A stretch of DNA of 64,000 nt. Source: Streptomyces atroolivaceus (GTDB lineage Bacteria > Actinomycetota > Actinomycetes > Streptomycetales > Streptomycetaceae). The notes beneath the pieces were generated by a model that was not told the DNA's origin, searched no databases, and saw nothing but the letters and a program-made list of their open reading frames with translations. The position numbers and the translations under genes are program-made. Positions 1-10,841 of this stretch are shown one piece after another. The DNA is taken from NCBI RefSeq assembly GCF_000717025.1, contig NZ_JNXG01000017.1:350249-414248 (forward strand), in the 5' to 3' direction. How positions within the stretch are numbered: the first letter of the stretch is position 1; each line of letters begins with the position of its first letter.

Positions 1-825
1 ATCCGCTCGGCCTTCGCGATGACGGAGCCCGAGGTGGCCTCGTCGGACGCGACGAACATCGAGACCCGGATCGCGAAGGACGGCGACTCCTACGTCGTCA
101 ACGGGCGCAAGTGGTACATCTCCGGGGCGATGAACCCGGACTGCGCGGTGTTCATCGTGATGGGCAAGACGGACCCGGACAGCGAGGACATCCGCCGCCA
201 GCAGTCCATGATCCTGGTCCCGCGTGACACCCCCGGGGTGGAGGTGCGCCGGGCGATGCAGGTGTACGGCTACGAGGACCACTCCCACGGCGGCCACGCC
301 GAGGTCGTCTTCCACGACGTCCGCGTGCCCGCTTCGCATCTGATCGGCGAGGAGGGCGGCGGCTTCGCCATCGCGCAGGCGCGTCTGGGACCGGGCCGGA
401 TCCACCACTGCATGCGGCTGATCGGGATGGCGGAGCGGGCGATCGAGCTGATGTGCAGGCGGGCCGTGGCCCGTACGGCCTTCGGCAAGCCGCTGGCCCA
501 GCAGGGCGTCGTCCAGAACTGGATCGCGGACGCCCGGGTGACGGTGGAGCAGCTGCGGCTGCTGGTGCTGAAGACCGCCTGGCTGATGGACACGGTGGGC
601 AACCGGGGGGCGCACACCGAGATCCAGTCGATCAAGATCGCGACTCCGCGCGCGGTGGTCGGCATCCTCGACCAGGCGGTGCAGCTGTACGGCGCCGGCG
701 GCGTCAGCCAGGACTTCCCGCTGGCCGAACTCTGGTCGTCGGCGCGGACGCTGCGGCTGGCGGACGGTCCGGACGAGGTGCACCAGCGGTCGCTGGCACG
801 GCGGGAGATCAAGAAGTACCTCTGA
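1..825 (+). CDS. Acyl-CoA dehydrogenase, C-terminal part (cut by window start)
   Basis: The frame is already open at base 1, and the first residues (IRSAFAMTEPEVASSDATN) match the conserved mid-domain stretch of acyl-CoA dehydrogenases, so the N-terminal helical domain lies outside the window. What remains is the beta-barrel middle domain and the C-terminal four-helix domain, with FGKPLAQQ near residue 161 and the ending YGAGGVSQDFPLAELW followed by ADGPDEVHQRSLARREI. The family uses FAD to introduce a trans-2,3 double bond into acyl-CoA. The ADGPDEVH ending is typical of members acting on branched or unusual acyl chains, so the substrate is unknown. The first visible ATG at 19 is not the real start. 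A strong hairpin follows the stop. Confidence 0.9.
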   Translation: MRSAFAMTEPEVASSDATNIETRIAKDGDSYVVNGRKWYISGAMNPDCAVFIVMGKTDPDSEDIRRQQSMILVPRDTPGVEVRRAMQVYGYEDHSHGGHAEVVFHDVRVPASHLIGEEGGGFAIAQARLGPGRIHHCMRLIGMAERAIELMCRRAVARTAFGKPLAQQGVVQNWIADARVTVEQLRLLVLKTAWLMDTVGNRGAHTEIQSIKIATPRAVVGILDQAVQLYGAGGVSQDFPLAELWSSARTLRLADGPDEVHQRSLARREIKKYL

Positions 826-836
826 GCACCCGATAC

Positions 837-864
837 GGGGAGGCGTCCGGGCGGCCGCCTCCCC
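837..864. terminator. Bidirectional hairpin terminator
   Basis: A perfect 9-bp stem (GGGGAGGCG at 837-845 and CGCCTCCCC at 856-864) with a 10-nt loop lies in the 46-bp gap between two convergent genes. There is no U tract, as is usual in Streptomyces. Confidence 0.7.
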
Positions 865-871
865 GGCGGGG

Positions 872-2623
<1,752 letters not shown>

Positions 2624-3250
2624 ATGCGCCCGCTCCGCCGGCCCGCCGCCCTGTCCGCCGCCGCCCTCTCCACCGCGGCCCTCCTGCTGACCGCCCCTTC
2701 CACCGCTTCGGCCCACCCGCACGACGCGACGCACACCACCCCGGCCATCGCCGACGGAGGCTTCGAGACGCCGGTCGTCCCGGTGCCGGCCCCCTTCACC
2801 ACCTACCTCGGCGGGCAGACCGCGGGACCCTGGGCGGTCGGCGGCGACAGCGTCGACGTGACCTCCGACCGCCTCTGGGACACGGCTGAGGGCAGCCAGT
2901 CGCTGGATCTGAACGGCACCACGTCCGGCAGCGTCTCGCAGGAGATATCGACGCACCCCCTGACCTCGTACGTCGTCAGCTTCGAACTGGCCGGCAACCC
3001 GGCCTGGGCCCCCGCCCTGAAGACGGGTGAGCTCAGAGTCGACGGCGTCCCCGTGAAGACCTTCAGCTTCGACGTCACCGGCCGCGGTTTCCGGAACATG
3101 GGCTACACCCGGCAGACCGCCGTCTTCTCCAGCCTGCTGAAGAACAGCGTCACCCTCACCTTCGCCAGCACCAGCCCCGGCCCCGGCGGCCCGGTCATCG
3201 ACGACGTCCGGATCCGGAGCTGCCTGCTGGTGCTCTGCCCGCCCGCCTGA
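2624..3250 (+). CDS. Secreted DUF642-like (choice-of-anchor C type) protein
   Basis: The 208-residue protein begins with a Sec signal (residues 1-31, ending STASA-HPH). The mature part has the DUF642 look: IADGGFETPVVP near the start, a GPWAVGGDSVDV strand, DLNGTTSGSVSQ, and a C-terminal PGGPVIDDVRI. Family members are beta-sandwich proteins found at cell surfaces, possibly carbohydrate-binding; no enzyme activity is known or inferred. The frame is open upstream, but ATG 2624 is chosen because GAGAGG lies 6 nt before it and the signal peptide starts there. The C-terminus (SCLLVLCPPA) contains two cysteines that may form a disulfide. Confidence 0.75.
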   Translation: MRPLRRPAALSAAALSTAALLLTAPSTASAHPHDATHTTPAIADGGFETPVVPVPAPFTTYLGGQTAGPWAVGGDSVDVTSDRLWDTAEGSQSLDLNGTTSGSVSQEISTHPLTSYVVSFELAGNPAWAPALKTGELRVDGVPVKTFSFDVTGRGFRNMGYTRQTAVFSSLLKNSVTLTFASTSPGPGGPVIDDVRIRSCLLVLCPPA

Positions 3251-3274
3251 ACCGGCGGGTGACCGGGGAGGCCG

Positions 3275-3868
3275 TCAGGGGCGCAGGGCCCTCAGCAGCA
3301 GGTCCGCCAGGTGGTCGGCGACCTCCTGCTGACTGAGCGGGCCGTCCGGGCTGTACCACGTGGACAGGTGGTGGACCGAGCCGAAGTGGTAGTCGACGAC
3401 CAGGTCGGCCGGGGTCGCCACGGAGAACACCCCGGCCCGCTGGCCCTCCTCGATGAGCGCCCGGAAGCGCTCGTGGTACCGGCGGCGCTCGATCCGTACC
3501 TGCTTGTTCTTCTCCGGGCTCAGGTGATGCATGGAGCGGAAGAAGATCGAGGCGTCGTCGAGGTTCTCGATGGTCGTGACGACCACGTCCGCCGCAGCGT
3601 CACGCAGCCGCCGCTCGACCGGCGCCTCCGCGTCCGCGAAGGCGTCGAGACGCTCCTGCTGGAGGCGCAGCACCCGGGCGTAGACCTCCTGGAGGAGGTC
3701 CTCCTTGGACCCGAAGTAGTGGTACAGCGCCCCCTTCGTGACACCCGCGGCCTCGACGATCTCCTGGACGGAGGTGCGGTCGTAGCCGCGCTCCGCGAAG
3801 AGCCGGGTGGCGGCGGCCAGCAGCCTCTGGGGGACGGGCGTACCGTCCCCGTCCGTAGCCTTGGCCAT
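3275..3868 (-). CDS. TetR/AcrR family transcriptional regulator
   Basis: The N-terminal helix-turn-helix is typical TetR (RLFAERGYDRTS, then VTKGALYHYFGSKEDLL), and the C-terminal half resembles the KstR2/FadR-like ligand domain (TetR_C_33 type) of regulators that sense acyl-CoA esters. It lies 38 bp after the acyl-CoA ligase gene on the same strand, so it is probably the last gene of an SDR-ligase-TetR operon that it represses itself. A GTG three codons upstream (3877) is an alternative start; the ATG at 3868 has the better-spaced AGGTGG. The acyl-CoA ligand is an inference from its neighbours. Confidence 0.88.
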   Translation of the reverse strand: MAKATDGDGTPVPQRLLAAATRLFAERGYDRTSVQEIVEAAGVTKGALYHYFGSKEDLLQEVYARVLRLQQERLDAFADAEAPVERRLRDAAADVVVTTIENLDDASIFFRSMHHLSPEKNKQVRIERRRYHERFRALIEEGQRAGVFSVATPADLVVDYHFGSVHHLSTWYSPDGPLSQQEVADHLADLLLRALRP

Positions 3869-3906
3869 TGCCGCCACCTGCCCTCTCGTACCACGCGTGA
3901 ACTGTT

Positions 3907-5574
3907 CTAACGGGGGGAACGCAGTTCCCGCCTGAGGATCTTCCCACTCGCCGTCTTCGGGAGTTCGGTCAGGATCTCCACTTCGCGGGGGTACTTGTAG
4001 GCGGCCAGCCGCTCCTTGCAGTACGCGCTGAGCTCGCCCGGTTCCGTCTCGGCACCCGGCCGCAGGCTCACGTAGGCCCGGACGGTCTCCCCGCGGTAGG
4101 CGTCGGGGACGCCCACCACGGCCGCCTCACGGACGGCGGGGTGGGTGTAGAGGACGTCCTCCACCTCCCGGGGCCAGACCTTGAAGCCGGAGGCGTTGAT
4201 CATGTCCTTCTTGCGGTCCACGACGTAGAGCCAGCCGGCGGTGTCCATGAAGCCGATGTCCCCGGTGCGCAGCTCCCCGTCGGGGAAGGCCGCCTCGGTG
4301 GCCTCGGGCAGATTCCAGTACCCGGAGACGACCTGCGGTCCGCGTACGGCGATCTCACCCTGGTCGCCGAAGGGGACGTCGTCGCCCTTCTCGTCGATGA
4401 TCCGGACCACGGTGTCGGGGCCGGGCAGACCGACCGAGAGGGTGCCGGAGACGGGGTCGACGGGCGCCTCGTGCTCCGGCGGTACGGACGCGCAGGGCGC
4501 GGTGCACTCGGTGAGTCCGTAGCCGTTGCGGATGTACGGGCCGAAGCCGTCGCGGAACTTCTCGACCAGCGCGGGCGGCAGCGGCGCGCCGCCCGAGGAG
4601 ATCACCTTGAAGGAGGAGAAGTGGTCCCGGGTGACCTCCGGGTGCGCGGCGAGCGCCATGAAGGCGGTCGACGGGCCCACGGTGTAGGCGGGGCGGTGCT
4701 CGGCGAAGGCCTCCAGCACGACGCTCGCCTCGAAGCGGTAGGCGAGGACCAGGGTGCCTGCGTTGGCGATACAGGCGGCGAGCTGGCACACCATGCCGGT
4801 GATGTGGAAGAGCGGGGCGAGCGCGAAGTAGGCCGCACCCTCGTCGATGGGGTGGCCGGCGCGCTGCCGCTCGGCGTTGACCATGATGTTGCCATGGGAG
4901 TTCATGGCTCCCTTGGGGCTCCCGCTCGTCCCGGAGGTGTAGCTGATCAGCGCGGTGTCCGCAGCACTGAGCTCCCGGCCGTCGGGGGCGGCCAGGCCTC
5001 GGCGGGCCACGGCCACCAGGTCGGATGCCCGGTCGTCGGCGCCGGGGGCGGGGAGGCGCTCGAAGCCGAGCACGCGCGGGTCGTCGGCCGACTGGAGGTC
5101 GAGCTCGCAGGCCGTGACGGCGATCCGTACGCTCGGGGCGGCCTCGGCGGTGGCCCGGAGATAGGACTCCCAGGCACGGTCGGAGCAGATCAGCGCGGTC
5201 ACCTCCGCGTCCTTCAGCACATGCCCGACCTCGCCGGACTTGTACATCGGGTTGAGCGGGACGACGGTCGCGCCGGCCTTCCAGGCCCCGAGCAGCGCGA
5301 GGACGAAGTGCGGGGTGTTCTGCAGCATGATCGCGACCCGGTCGCCGTGCTCCAACCCCTCGGCGGCGAGGTGCCCCGCCACGGAGTCGGACAGCTCGTC
5401 GGCCTCCCGGTAGCTGAGGCGTCCGTCGAAGTAGGCGAGGGCGGTGTGGTCCGGGGCCCGCCCGGCGGCCGCACGGAAGGCGTGCACCATGGTCTCGGCC
5501 GGATGGACGGGGGCGAGCTGGGCCTCGCTGAGCAGGGCGGTCCACGGCTTCGCCGCGTAGATCGACTCGGTCAT
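3907..5574 (-). CDS. AMP-forming acyl-CoA synthetase (fatty-acid-CoA ligase type)
   Basis: The 555-residue protein carries the adenylate-forming signatures: P-loop SYTSGTSGSPKGAMNSH, the GYGLTEC motif, the LRTGDIGFMD segment, the hinge DRKKDMINASGFKVWP and the catalytic lysine in PKTASGKILRREL near the C-terminus. The family makes acyl-adenylate from a carboxylic acid and ATP, then the CoA thioester. The frame stays open far upstream, but ATG 5574 is chosen because it overlaps the stop of the preceding SDR gene by four bases (ATGA), a sign of translational coupling. With SDR and acyl-CoA dehydrogenase genes nearby, it probably activates an exogenous acid for beta-oxidation; the chain type cannot be read from sequence. 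Confidence 0.93.
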   Translation of the reverse strand: MTESIYAAKPWTALLSEAQLAPVHPAETMVHAFRAAAGRAPDHTALAYFDGRLSYREADELSDSVAGHLAAEGLEHGDRVAIMLQNTPHFVLALLGAWKAGATVVPLNPMYKSGEVGHVLKDAEVTALICSDRAWESYLRATAEAAPSVRIAVTACELDLQSADDPRVLGFERLPAPGADDRASDLVAVARRGLAAPDGRELSAADTALISYTSGTSGSPKGAMNSHGNIMVNAERQRAGHPIDEGAAYFALAPLFHITGMVCQLAACIANAGTLVLAYRFEASVVLEAFAEHRPAYTVGPSTAFMALAAHPEVTRDHFSSFKVISSGGAPLPPALVEKFRDGFGPYIRNGYGLTECTAPCASVPPEHEAPVDPVSGTLSVGLPGPDTVVRIIDEKGDDVPFGDQGEIAVRGPQVVSGYWNLPEATEAAFPDGELRTGDIGFMDTAGWLYVVDRKKDMINASGFKVWPREVEDVLYTHPAVREAAVVGVPDAYRGETVRAYVSLRPGAETEPGELSAYCKERLAAYKYPREVEILTELPKTASGKILRRELRSPR

Positions 5575-6335
5575 GCGCCGGCGCCCTCCCACTTCTGCTG
5601 CAGGTGGTTCATGTTCCCGATCCACTGGTCGGGGTCCTTGGCGCGGGCGCGGTAGTAACCGGCCACCTCGGGGTGCGGCAGCACCAGGAAGCGGTCCTGC
5701 TCCATGGCGTCGAACAGGGCGTCGGCGACGGCCTCCGGCTCGATCGCGGTGGGCGCGAGCACGAGGTCGCCCGCGGATCCGGCAGCCGTGAGCATGTCCG
5801 TGCGTACGCCCTGGGGGCAGATCGTGTGGACCTTGACGCCCCGGTGCCGGTAGGTCAGCGACAGCCATTCGGCGAAGGCGACGGCACCGTGCTTGGTCAC
5901 GCTGTACGGGGCGGCGCCGATCATCGTCAGCAGGCCCGCCGCCGACGCGGTGGACACGAAGCGGCCGCTGCCGCGCTCCAGCCAGTCCGGGAGCAGCGCC
6001 TTGGCCGCGCGGACGTGCGCCATCACGTTGACGTCCCAGGCCCGGGCCCAGACGTCCTCCTCGGCGAAGGCGTCGCCGCCCGAGGCGAGGCCGGCGTTGG
6101 CGCAGTAGACGTCCACCGTGCCGTCGAGCGCGTCGCGCGCGGCGTCCACGATGCCGGAGGCGTCGCCTGCCACCACGGTGCCGCCGATCTCCTCGGCGAG
6201 CGCCTTGATCCGGTCGGCATCGAGGTCGTTGACGACGACCCGCGCGCCCTCCGCGGCGAATCTGCGGGCAAGGGCGGCCCCGATGCCGCCTCCGGCTCCC
6301 GTCACCACTACGCCAGCGCCCTGCACCGTACTCAT
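5571..6335 (-). CDS. Short-chain dehydrogenase/reductase
   Basis: The 254-residue classical SDR has the NAD(P)-binding VVTGAGGGIGAALARRF at residues 8-24, the NDLDADR acidic position favouring NAD(H), the YCANAGL (NAG) strand, catalytic STASA serine and the Y-x-x-x-K pair in APYSVTKHG. It is the first gene of the SDR-ligase-TetR operon and overlaps the ligase by ATGA. Family members oxidise or reduce hydroxyl/keto groups; here a 3-hydroxyacyl-type or alcohol substrate in acid degradation is inferred. ATG 6335 is chosen because the Rossmann fold starts right after it; the upstream frame extension covers the operator site and has no homology. Confidence 0.92.
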   Translation of the reverse strand: MSTVQGAGVVVTGAGGGIGAALARRFAAEGARVVVNDLDADRIKALAEEIGGTVVAGDASGIVDAARDALDGTVDVYCANAGLASGGDAFAEEDVWARAWDVNVMAHVRAAKALLPDWLERGSGRFVSTASAAGLLTMIGAAPYSVTKHGAVAFAEWLSLTYRHRGVKVHTICPQGVRTDMLTAAGSAGDLVLAPTAIEPEAVADALFDAMEQDRFLVLPHPEVAGYYRARAKDPDQWIGNMNHLQQKWEGAGA

Positions 6336-6369
6336 CGGTCCCGCCTCTCTCAGCCGTCTTCCCCGGCAG

Positions 6370-6383
6370 ACTAACCAGTCGGT
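6370..6383. promoter_or_regulatory. Candidate TetR operator upstream of SDR-ligase operon
   Basis: ACTAACCAGTCGGT is an imperfect palindrome of the form AC-nn-AC-nn-GT-nn-GT, 35 bp upstream of the SDR start. This layout is common for TetR repressors of acyl-CoA operons, and a TetR gene is at the end of the same operon. Confidence 0.5.
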
Positions 6384-6507
6384 ATGTGATCGGGGAAGGG
6401 GTTCGGGGCAGGACTGGGAATCTGCCCAGTCGTGGCCGTTCCGTGTGGCCCGCACCCGCGCTAGCGTGCGTGGCCATGACAGTCGACGCGATCACGGAGG
6501 TAGCCCG

Positions 6508-7776
6508 ATGACCCTGTCCAGGCGTGGATTGCTGGCTGTCGGCGGAGCGGTGGGAGCCCTCGCGACGACCGCCGCCGGACCGGGGACGGCCCTGGCCGCC
6601 GGCCGGGAGCACGGGACCGGGCGGGCCGGCGTCCGCACCGGTTTCGAGCGGCTGGCCGCCGACGGGTACCGGCTGCTGGCCGGGCAGAAGGTGGGTGTCG
6701 TCACCAACCCGACGGGGATCACGGCCGACGTACGGCACATCGTCGACGTGATGCACCCCGACGACCGGGTGAACCTGACCGCCGTCTTCGGCCCCGAGCA
6801 CGGCTTCCGGGGGACCGCGCAGGCGGGCGGCTCGGAGGGGCGGTACGAGGACCCCGCCACCGGCCTTCCGGTCTACGACACGTACCTGAAGAGCGGGCAG
6901 CCGCTGGCCGACGTCTTCACGGCGTCGGGCGTCGACACGGTGGTCTTCGACATCCAGGACGCGGGCGCCCGGTTCTACACGTACATCTGGACCCTGTACG
7001 ACTGCATGGAGGCGGCCGCGCTCGCCGGCAAGCGGCTCGTCGTCCTGGACCGGCCGAATCCGGTCACCGGGAGGGCGGCACTGGGGCCCGTGCTCGACCC
7101 GGCGTTCGCGACCTTCGTGGGACGCAGGGAGATCGCGCAGGCGCACGGGATGACGGTGGCGGAGCTCGCGCTGCTCTTCAACTCCGAGTTCCTGGCGGCC
7201 GGGCCGGTGGAGCTGGACGTCGTGAAGATGTCCGGGTGGCGCCGCAAGGACTTCTTCGACGTGACGGGCCTTCCGTGGGTGCCGCCGAGCCCCAACATGC
7301 CGACGCCGGAGACCGCGGTGGTCTACTCCGGGACGTGCCTGTTCGAGGGGACGAACCTCTCCGAGGGCCGGGGGACGACACGGCCGTTCGAGCTGCTGGG
7401 AGCGGAGGGGATCGACCACCGCTGGGCGGCCGCCGCGAACGGTCTGGAGCTGCCCGGGGTCGCCTTCCGTGAGGCGTACTTCGCGCCGACGTTCTCCAAG
7501 TTCCAGGGGAGGACGGTGGGCGGGGTGCAGGTGCACGTCCAGGACCGGGACGCCTTCGACCCCGTACGCACCGGCATCGCGCTGCTGGTCACGGCGAAGC
7601 GGACGTGGAGCGGGTTCGCGTGGCGGCCCGACAACTGGATCGACAAGCTCACGGGTAACACCCGGGTCCGCACGATGATCGACGCCGGGGCGGACACGGA
7701 CGAGGTGGCTGGTGCCTGGGCGGCCGACCTCGCCGCCTTCCGGAAGGTGCGGCGGGAGTACCTGCTGTACCGGTGA
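6508..7776 (+). CDS. Tat-exported DUF1343 protein (NamZ-type exo-muramidase)
   Basis: The 422-residue protein starts with a Tat signal (MTLSRRGLLAVGG, cleavage near ALAAG). The rest is a full DUF1343 domain: VGVVTNPTGIT, FGPEHGFRGTAQAGG, YDTYLKSGQP, VVFDIQDAGARFYTY, LDRPNPVTG, and PSPNMPTPETAVVYSGTCLF. DUF1343 includes NamZ, shown in Bacillus to be an exo-acting beta-N-acetylmuramidase (GH171) that removes MurNAc from muropeptide sugar ends. Cell-wall recycling or turnover outside the membrane is therefore likely. The start is fixed by CGGAGG (6495-6500) and the Tat motif. It seems monocistronic, with a perfect palindromic terminator after it. Confidence 0.88.
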   Translation: MTLSRRGLLAVGGAVGALATTAAGPGTALAAGREHGTGRAGVRTGFERLAADGYRLLAGQKVGVVTNPTGITADVRHIVDVMHPDDRVNLTAVFGPEHGFRGTAQAGGSEGRYEDPATGLPVYDTYLKSGQPLADVFTASGVDTVVFDIQDAGARFYTYIWTLYDCMEAAALAGKRLVVLDRPNPVTGRAALGPVLDPAFATFVGRREIAQAHGMTVAELALLFNSEFLAAGPVELDVVKMSGWRRKDFFDVTGLPWVPPSPNMPTPETAVVYSGTCLFEGTNLSEGRGTTRPFELLGAEGIDHRWAAAANGLELPGVAFREAYFAPTFSKFQGRTVGGVQVHVQDRDAFDPVRTGIALLVTAKRTWSGFAWRPDNWIDKLTGNTRVRTMIDAGADTDEVAGAWAADLAAFRKVRREYLLYR

Positions 7777-7794
7777 CCGCCGGGACGCCGTGAG

Positions 7795-7826
7795 CCCGTT
7801 CCCCGTCCGGCCGGACGGGGAACGGG
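7795..7826. terminator. Perfect 32-bp palindromic terminator
   Basis: CCCGTTCCCCGTCCGG (7795-7810) is followed immediately by its exact reverse complement (7811-7826). It lies between the convergent DUF1343 and penicillin acylase genes and can end transcription from both sides. Confidence 0.8.
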
Positions 7827-7849
7827 CCCGGTCACGTCCTCGCGCGCGT

Positions 7850-10675
7850 TCAGCGGTGCGAGGGGAACTCCACGACCAGCTGGTAGGTCGGCCGGTTCTG
7901 CCAGTGGACCGACTTCTGGGAGATCCCGCCCAGCGGGCGGTGGATGATCGCGTCGGTGCACCACTGCTCACCGGCCTTGCAGCTGTCGTCACCCGGGTAG
8001 ACCTCGGCGGCCGGCACCGCCGCCGCCTCCTTCAGGGTGCTGAGCAGCGCGGACCGGCAGGCGCTCAGGTCGCCGTCGCCGCAGTACGTCTTCGCCAGCG
8101 GCCCCTTGACGGGCTGTCCGAGGACCTGGCGCAGGTCCTTGTCGGCGAAGCCCCACCAGCCGTACTGGAAGGCGCTGCCGCTGTGCGCACCGCTCGGCCC
8201 GTGGCTGGCGGCCGGGGACTCGTCCGTGGCCAGGCTCGCGGTCAGTGCCGTGTAGAGGCCGTCACCCAGCCCGGGGCGGAACTCCGCCTCGACCAGCCTC
8301 GGCCACCACGCGTCCATGATCCGTACCGCGTCCGCGTGCGTGTACGTGTGCGATCCCGGAGCGGTCTCCTTGCGCTGTGCGCCTGCCGCCCGCCAGGAAT
8401 CCAGCTGCTGCACCACCGCGTCGAGCGCCGGGTCCGTGACCGGCTGGGAGCGCAGCACCTTCAGGAGCTCCGGCAGCAGCTGCTCGCCCCGGAGGTCGGT
8501 GAGGGCCGCCTCCTCCATGGCGCGGGTGAGGGAGGCCCGGGTCACCCCGCCCTCCTCGACGAGGTCGGACACCCGGTCGTCGAGCAGGTCACCCCGGTGC
8601 ACCGCGCCGAAGCCGAACGCGGCGGTGGAGTAGTCCTCGGCCTGGCGGTTGTTCCAGGAGATGTAGTAGTCCTGGCCGCTGGAGTGCGGGTGCTCGGCGA
8701 ACGGGGTGTAGTCGGTGGTGTTGGCCGCCGGGTCGTACCCCTGCCACTCGTACGCCTTCTCGGCCTTGACCGGCAGCGCCGCGTCCACCCCGGCCGCGCG
8801 CACGGGGTTCATCCCGCTGTTGTAGTAGGCCGTGGTGCGAGAGTCCGCGTAGAACCAGTTGAAGGCGTAGTCGATGTGGCTCGCCGCCTGCTGGAAGGAG
8901 GCCGCGTCCGTCACGTACGCCGGGTCGTTGAGCAGCTGGAAGCCGATGATCGAGTCGGCCTCGTGCCGGTAGGTGGTGCGCAGCGAGGTGTAGGCGACGG
9001 GCTTGCCGTCCATCGTCGCGCGGTGGGTGACGATGCCGTAGTCCGTGCGCCACACCTGCATCCGGTAGGAGCCCTTGGCGGTGGAGTCGGCGACGGTGGG
9101 CTTCCAGGCGTTGGTGCGCTCCAGCTTCTCCATGGCCGTGCAGGCGCCGTCGTTGCGGTAGTGCGTGGAGTCCTTGGTGGGCGCGGAGCCGTCGGGTTCG
9201 CAGAGTTCGACGGCGTACGTGTCGGTGATGTCCTGGGCCGCCGAGGTGGCGCTCCAGGCGTAGTCCTGGCCACGCCCCATCTGGATGTACATGCCGACTC
9301 CGGCGAAGGAGACGCCTCGGGCGCTGATGCCGGGGCCCTGGAGTTCCTGGAGCATCATCAGCTGCGGCGCGAAGTAGCCGGTCTGCGGGCCCATGACGGC
9401 GACCGGGTTCCCGCTCGCGGTGTGCTTGCCGGACACCAGGAGGGCGTTGGACATCCCGCGCTTCTGGGCGCCGTCACCGGATCCGGGCAGCGAGCCCTCC
9501 GGTATGACCCCGTCGTCGTACATGCCCTGCAGCGGCTCGAGCGCGGCCGGCGCCTTCACCGGAGCCTTCCTGTTCGTGCCCGCCGAACCGGTGCGGTCGT
9601 ATATCAGCGGTTCCGGGGTGACGGAGCCCGCGTCGGGAAGGGCGGTACCCCGGGCCTTGTCGGGCTTGCCGGCGTACGGGAACGAGGTGCCGTCGTGGAC
9701 GGTGAGGACCGCTTCGGGGTCGTTGCGCTGCCGGAAGGACTCCCAGACCCGGGTGCCCTCCTCGACGCCGTACTTCTGCTGGGCGGCGAGCAGCGAGAGC
9801 GCGGCCTGGACCTCACCCCCTCCTCCCCCGCCGAACTGGCCGCCGACGACCGAGGCGATCGAGATCAGGTCGGTCAGCTTGAACGGCTGGATCTCGCCGA
9901 TGTTCGTGATGGAGTCGATCTTCCCGGTGAGGACGTACTCGCCCGGGAAGTAGCGGCCCTTCTTCGACTTCACCCGGTAGGCGTTGATCCCGTCGACGTA
10001 GGCCTGTGCGTCGGCCATCGCCTGCTCGCCGCGTGCACCCTCGGTAGTCCTGATGCGTTCGACCTGGGCCTCGAGATCCGCCTCGGTGTACGGGGCCTGC
10101 GGCCAGAACTGCTGTTCCAGGCCCTGGTTGGCCAGTGCGCCACCTGCGAAGGAGGTGAGCTCGCCACGCCCGATGTGGCGGAAGAGGTCCATCAGCCACA
10201 GCCGGTCCTGTCCGGCGGCGAAGCCGGCGCCGAACTCGGTGCCGTAGCGGGTGGTGCCCTTGATGTGAGGGACACCGCTCTTCTTGTCCCGGGTGATCGT
10301 GACGTCCTCGCGCGGTTTCGTCACGGACTCCACCTGGTCGGCGGCGACCCCGAAGGAGGCGTCGTTGAAGAAGTCCGTCAGCTTCTGGTCGGTGAGGCTC
10401 GTATGACCCGCGACCAGGCCGTTGTAGCGGTCCAGCTGGTCGTCGCTGTGCGCGGGGTGCGTACCGAACGCCTTGTTGCCGAGAATCTCGACGAGCGTGG
10501 CGTTGCCGTTCGCACCGGGCGGCAGGATGTCCGCGCATTGGTTGTGGCAGTGGTCGGTGACGGCGACGGGTTCCGGTTCCGCCGCTCCGGCGCCGGGAGC
10601 CGAGAGCAGGGACGTGCCGAGAGCGAGAACGGCCGCGACTGTGGCGGCTCCGAGCGTGCGGGTGCGTGGGGGCAT
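7850..10675 (-). CDS. Secreted penicillin acylase family protein (Ntn hydrolase)
   Basis: This 941-residue precursor has a Sec signal (residues 1-32, ending GAGAAEP). As in penicillin G acylase, cephalosporin acylase and AHL acylases, a small alpha chain, a spacer and a large beta chain are expected after self-cleavage. The beta-chain start is likely Ser409 in RGMSNALLVSGKHTASGNP, matching the G-S-N-x-W type motif, with Ser as N-terminal nucleophile. A glycine run (GGGGGG near residue 283) lies in the alpha/spacer part. Substrates in the family include beta-lactams, acyl-homoserine lactones and lipopeptides (echinocandins); none can be assigned here. ATG 10675 begins the signal peptide. Confidence 0.9.
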   Translation of the reverse strand: MPPRTRTLGAATVAAVLALGTSLLSAPGAGAAEPEPVAVTDHCHNQCADILPPGANGNATLVEILGNKAFGTHPAHSDDQLDRYNGLVAGHTSLTDQKLTDFFNDASFGVAADQVESVTKPREDVTITRDKKSGVPHIKGTTRYGTEFGAGFAAGQDRLWLMDLFRHIGRGELTSFAGGALANQGLEQQFWPQAPYTEADLEAQVERIRTTEGARGEQAMADAQAYVDGINAYRVKSKKGRYFPGEYVLTGKIDSITNIGEIQPFKLTDLISIASVVGGQFGGGGGGEVQAALSLLAAQQKYGVEEGTRVWESFRQRNDPEAVLTVHDGTSFPYAGKPDKARGTALPDAGSVTPEPLIYDRTGSAGTNRKAPVKAPAALEPLQGMYDDGVIPEGSLPGSGDGAQKRGMSNALLVSGKHTASGNPVAVMGPQTGYFAPQLMMLQELQGPGISARGVSFAGVGMYIQMGRGQDYAWSATSAAQDITDTYAVELCEPDGSAPTKDSTHYRNDGACTAMEKLERTNAWKPTVADSTAKGSYRMQVWRTDYGIVTHRATMDGKPVAYTSLRTTYRHEADSIIGFQLLNDPAYVTDAASFQQAASHIDYAFNWFYADSRTTAYYNSGMNPVRAAGVDAALPVKAEKAYEWQGYDPAANTTDYTPFAEHPHSSGQDYYISWNNRQAEDYSTAAFGFGAVHRGDLLDDRVSDLVEEGGVTRASLTRAMEEAALTDLRGEQLLPELLKVLRSQPVTDPALDAVVQQLDSWRAAGAQRKETAPGSHTYTHADAVRIMDAWWPRLVEAEFRPGLGDGLYTALTASLATDESPAASHGPSGAHSGSAFQYGWWGFADKDLRQVLGQPVKGPLAKTYCGDGDLSACRSALLSTLKEAAAVPAAEVYPGDDSCKAGEQWCTDAIIHRPLGGISQKSVHWQNRPTYQLVVEFPSHR

Positions 10676-10774
10676 GCGTGCTCCTCCGGGTGGCCGATGG
10701 GCCGGAGGTTACTTGCGGTACCCCCCGCCGGTAAGGTGAACATCAGTCACTTTTTCTGAATCACCACACGCCTG

Positions 10775-10790
10775 CACGTGACCTCACGTG
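10775..10790. promoter_or_regulatory. Perfect palindrome CACGTGA-cc-TCACGTG
   Basis: Two exact 7-bp arms separated by 2 bp lie in the region between the divergent penicillin acylase and zinc-ribbon genes, about 100 bp from both starts. Size and placement suit an operator for a dimeric regulator; which one is unknown. Confidence 0.45.
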
Positions 10791-10841
10791 GACCGTCTCG
10801 ATCCGTGGACGCTTTTCGCCTTTCGATGGAGCCGAATCGGG

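Noticed and set aside
5575..7992. Very long open frame continuing upstream of the acyl-CoA ligase on the minus strand
   Set aside because: It is antisense to the DUF1343 gene and covers the SDR gene in another frame; its product is Arg/Gly-rich with no domain. GC-rich third positions of the true genes create it.
7712..10759. 1015-residue open frame antisense to the penicillin acylase gene
   Set aside because: No domain, signal or ribosome-binding site; the minus-strand gene has clear Ntn-hydrolase motifs.
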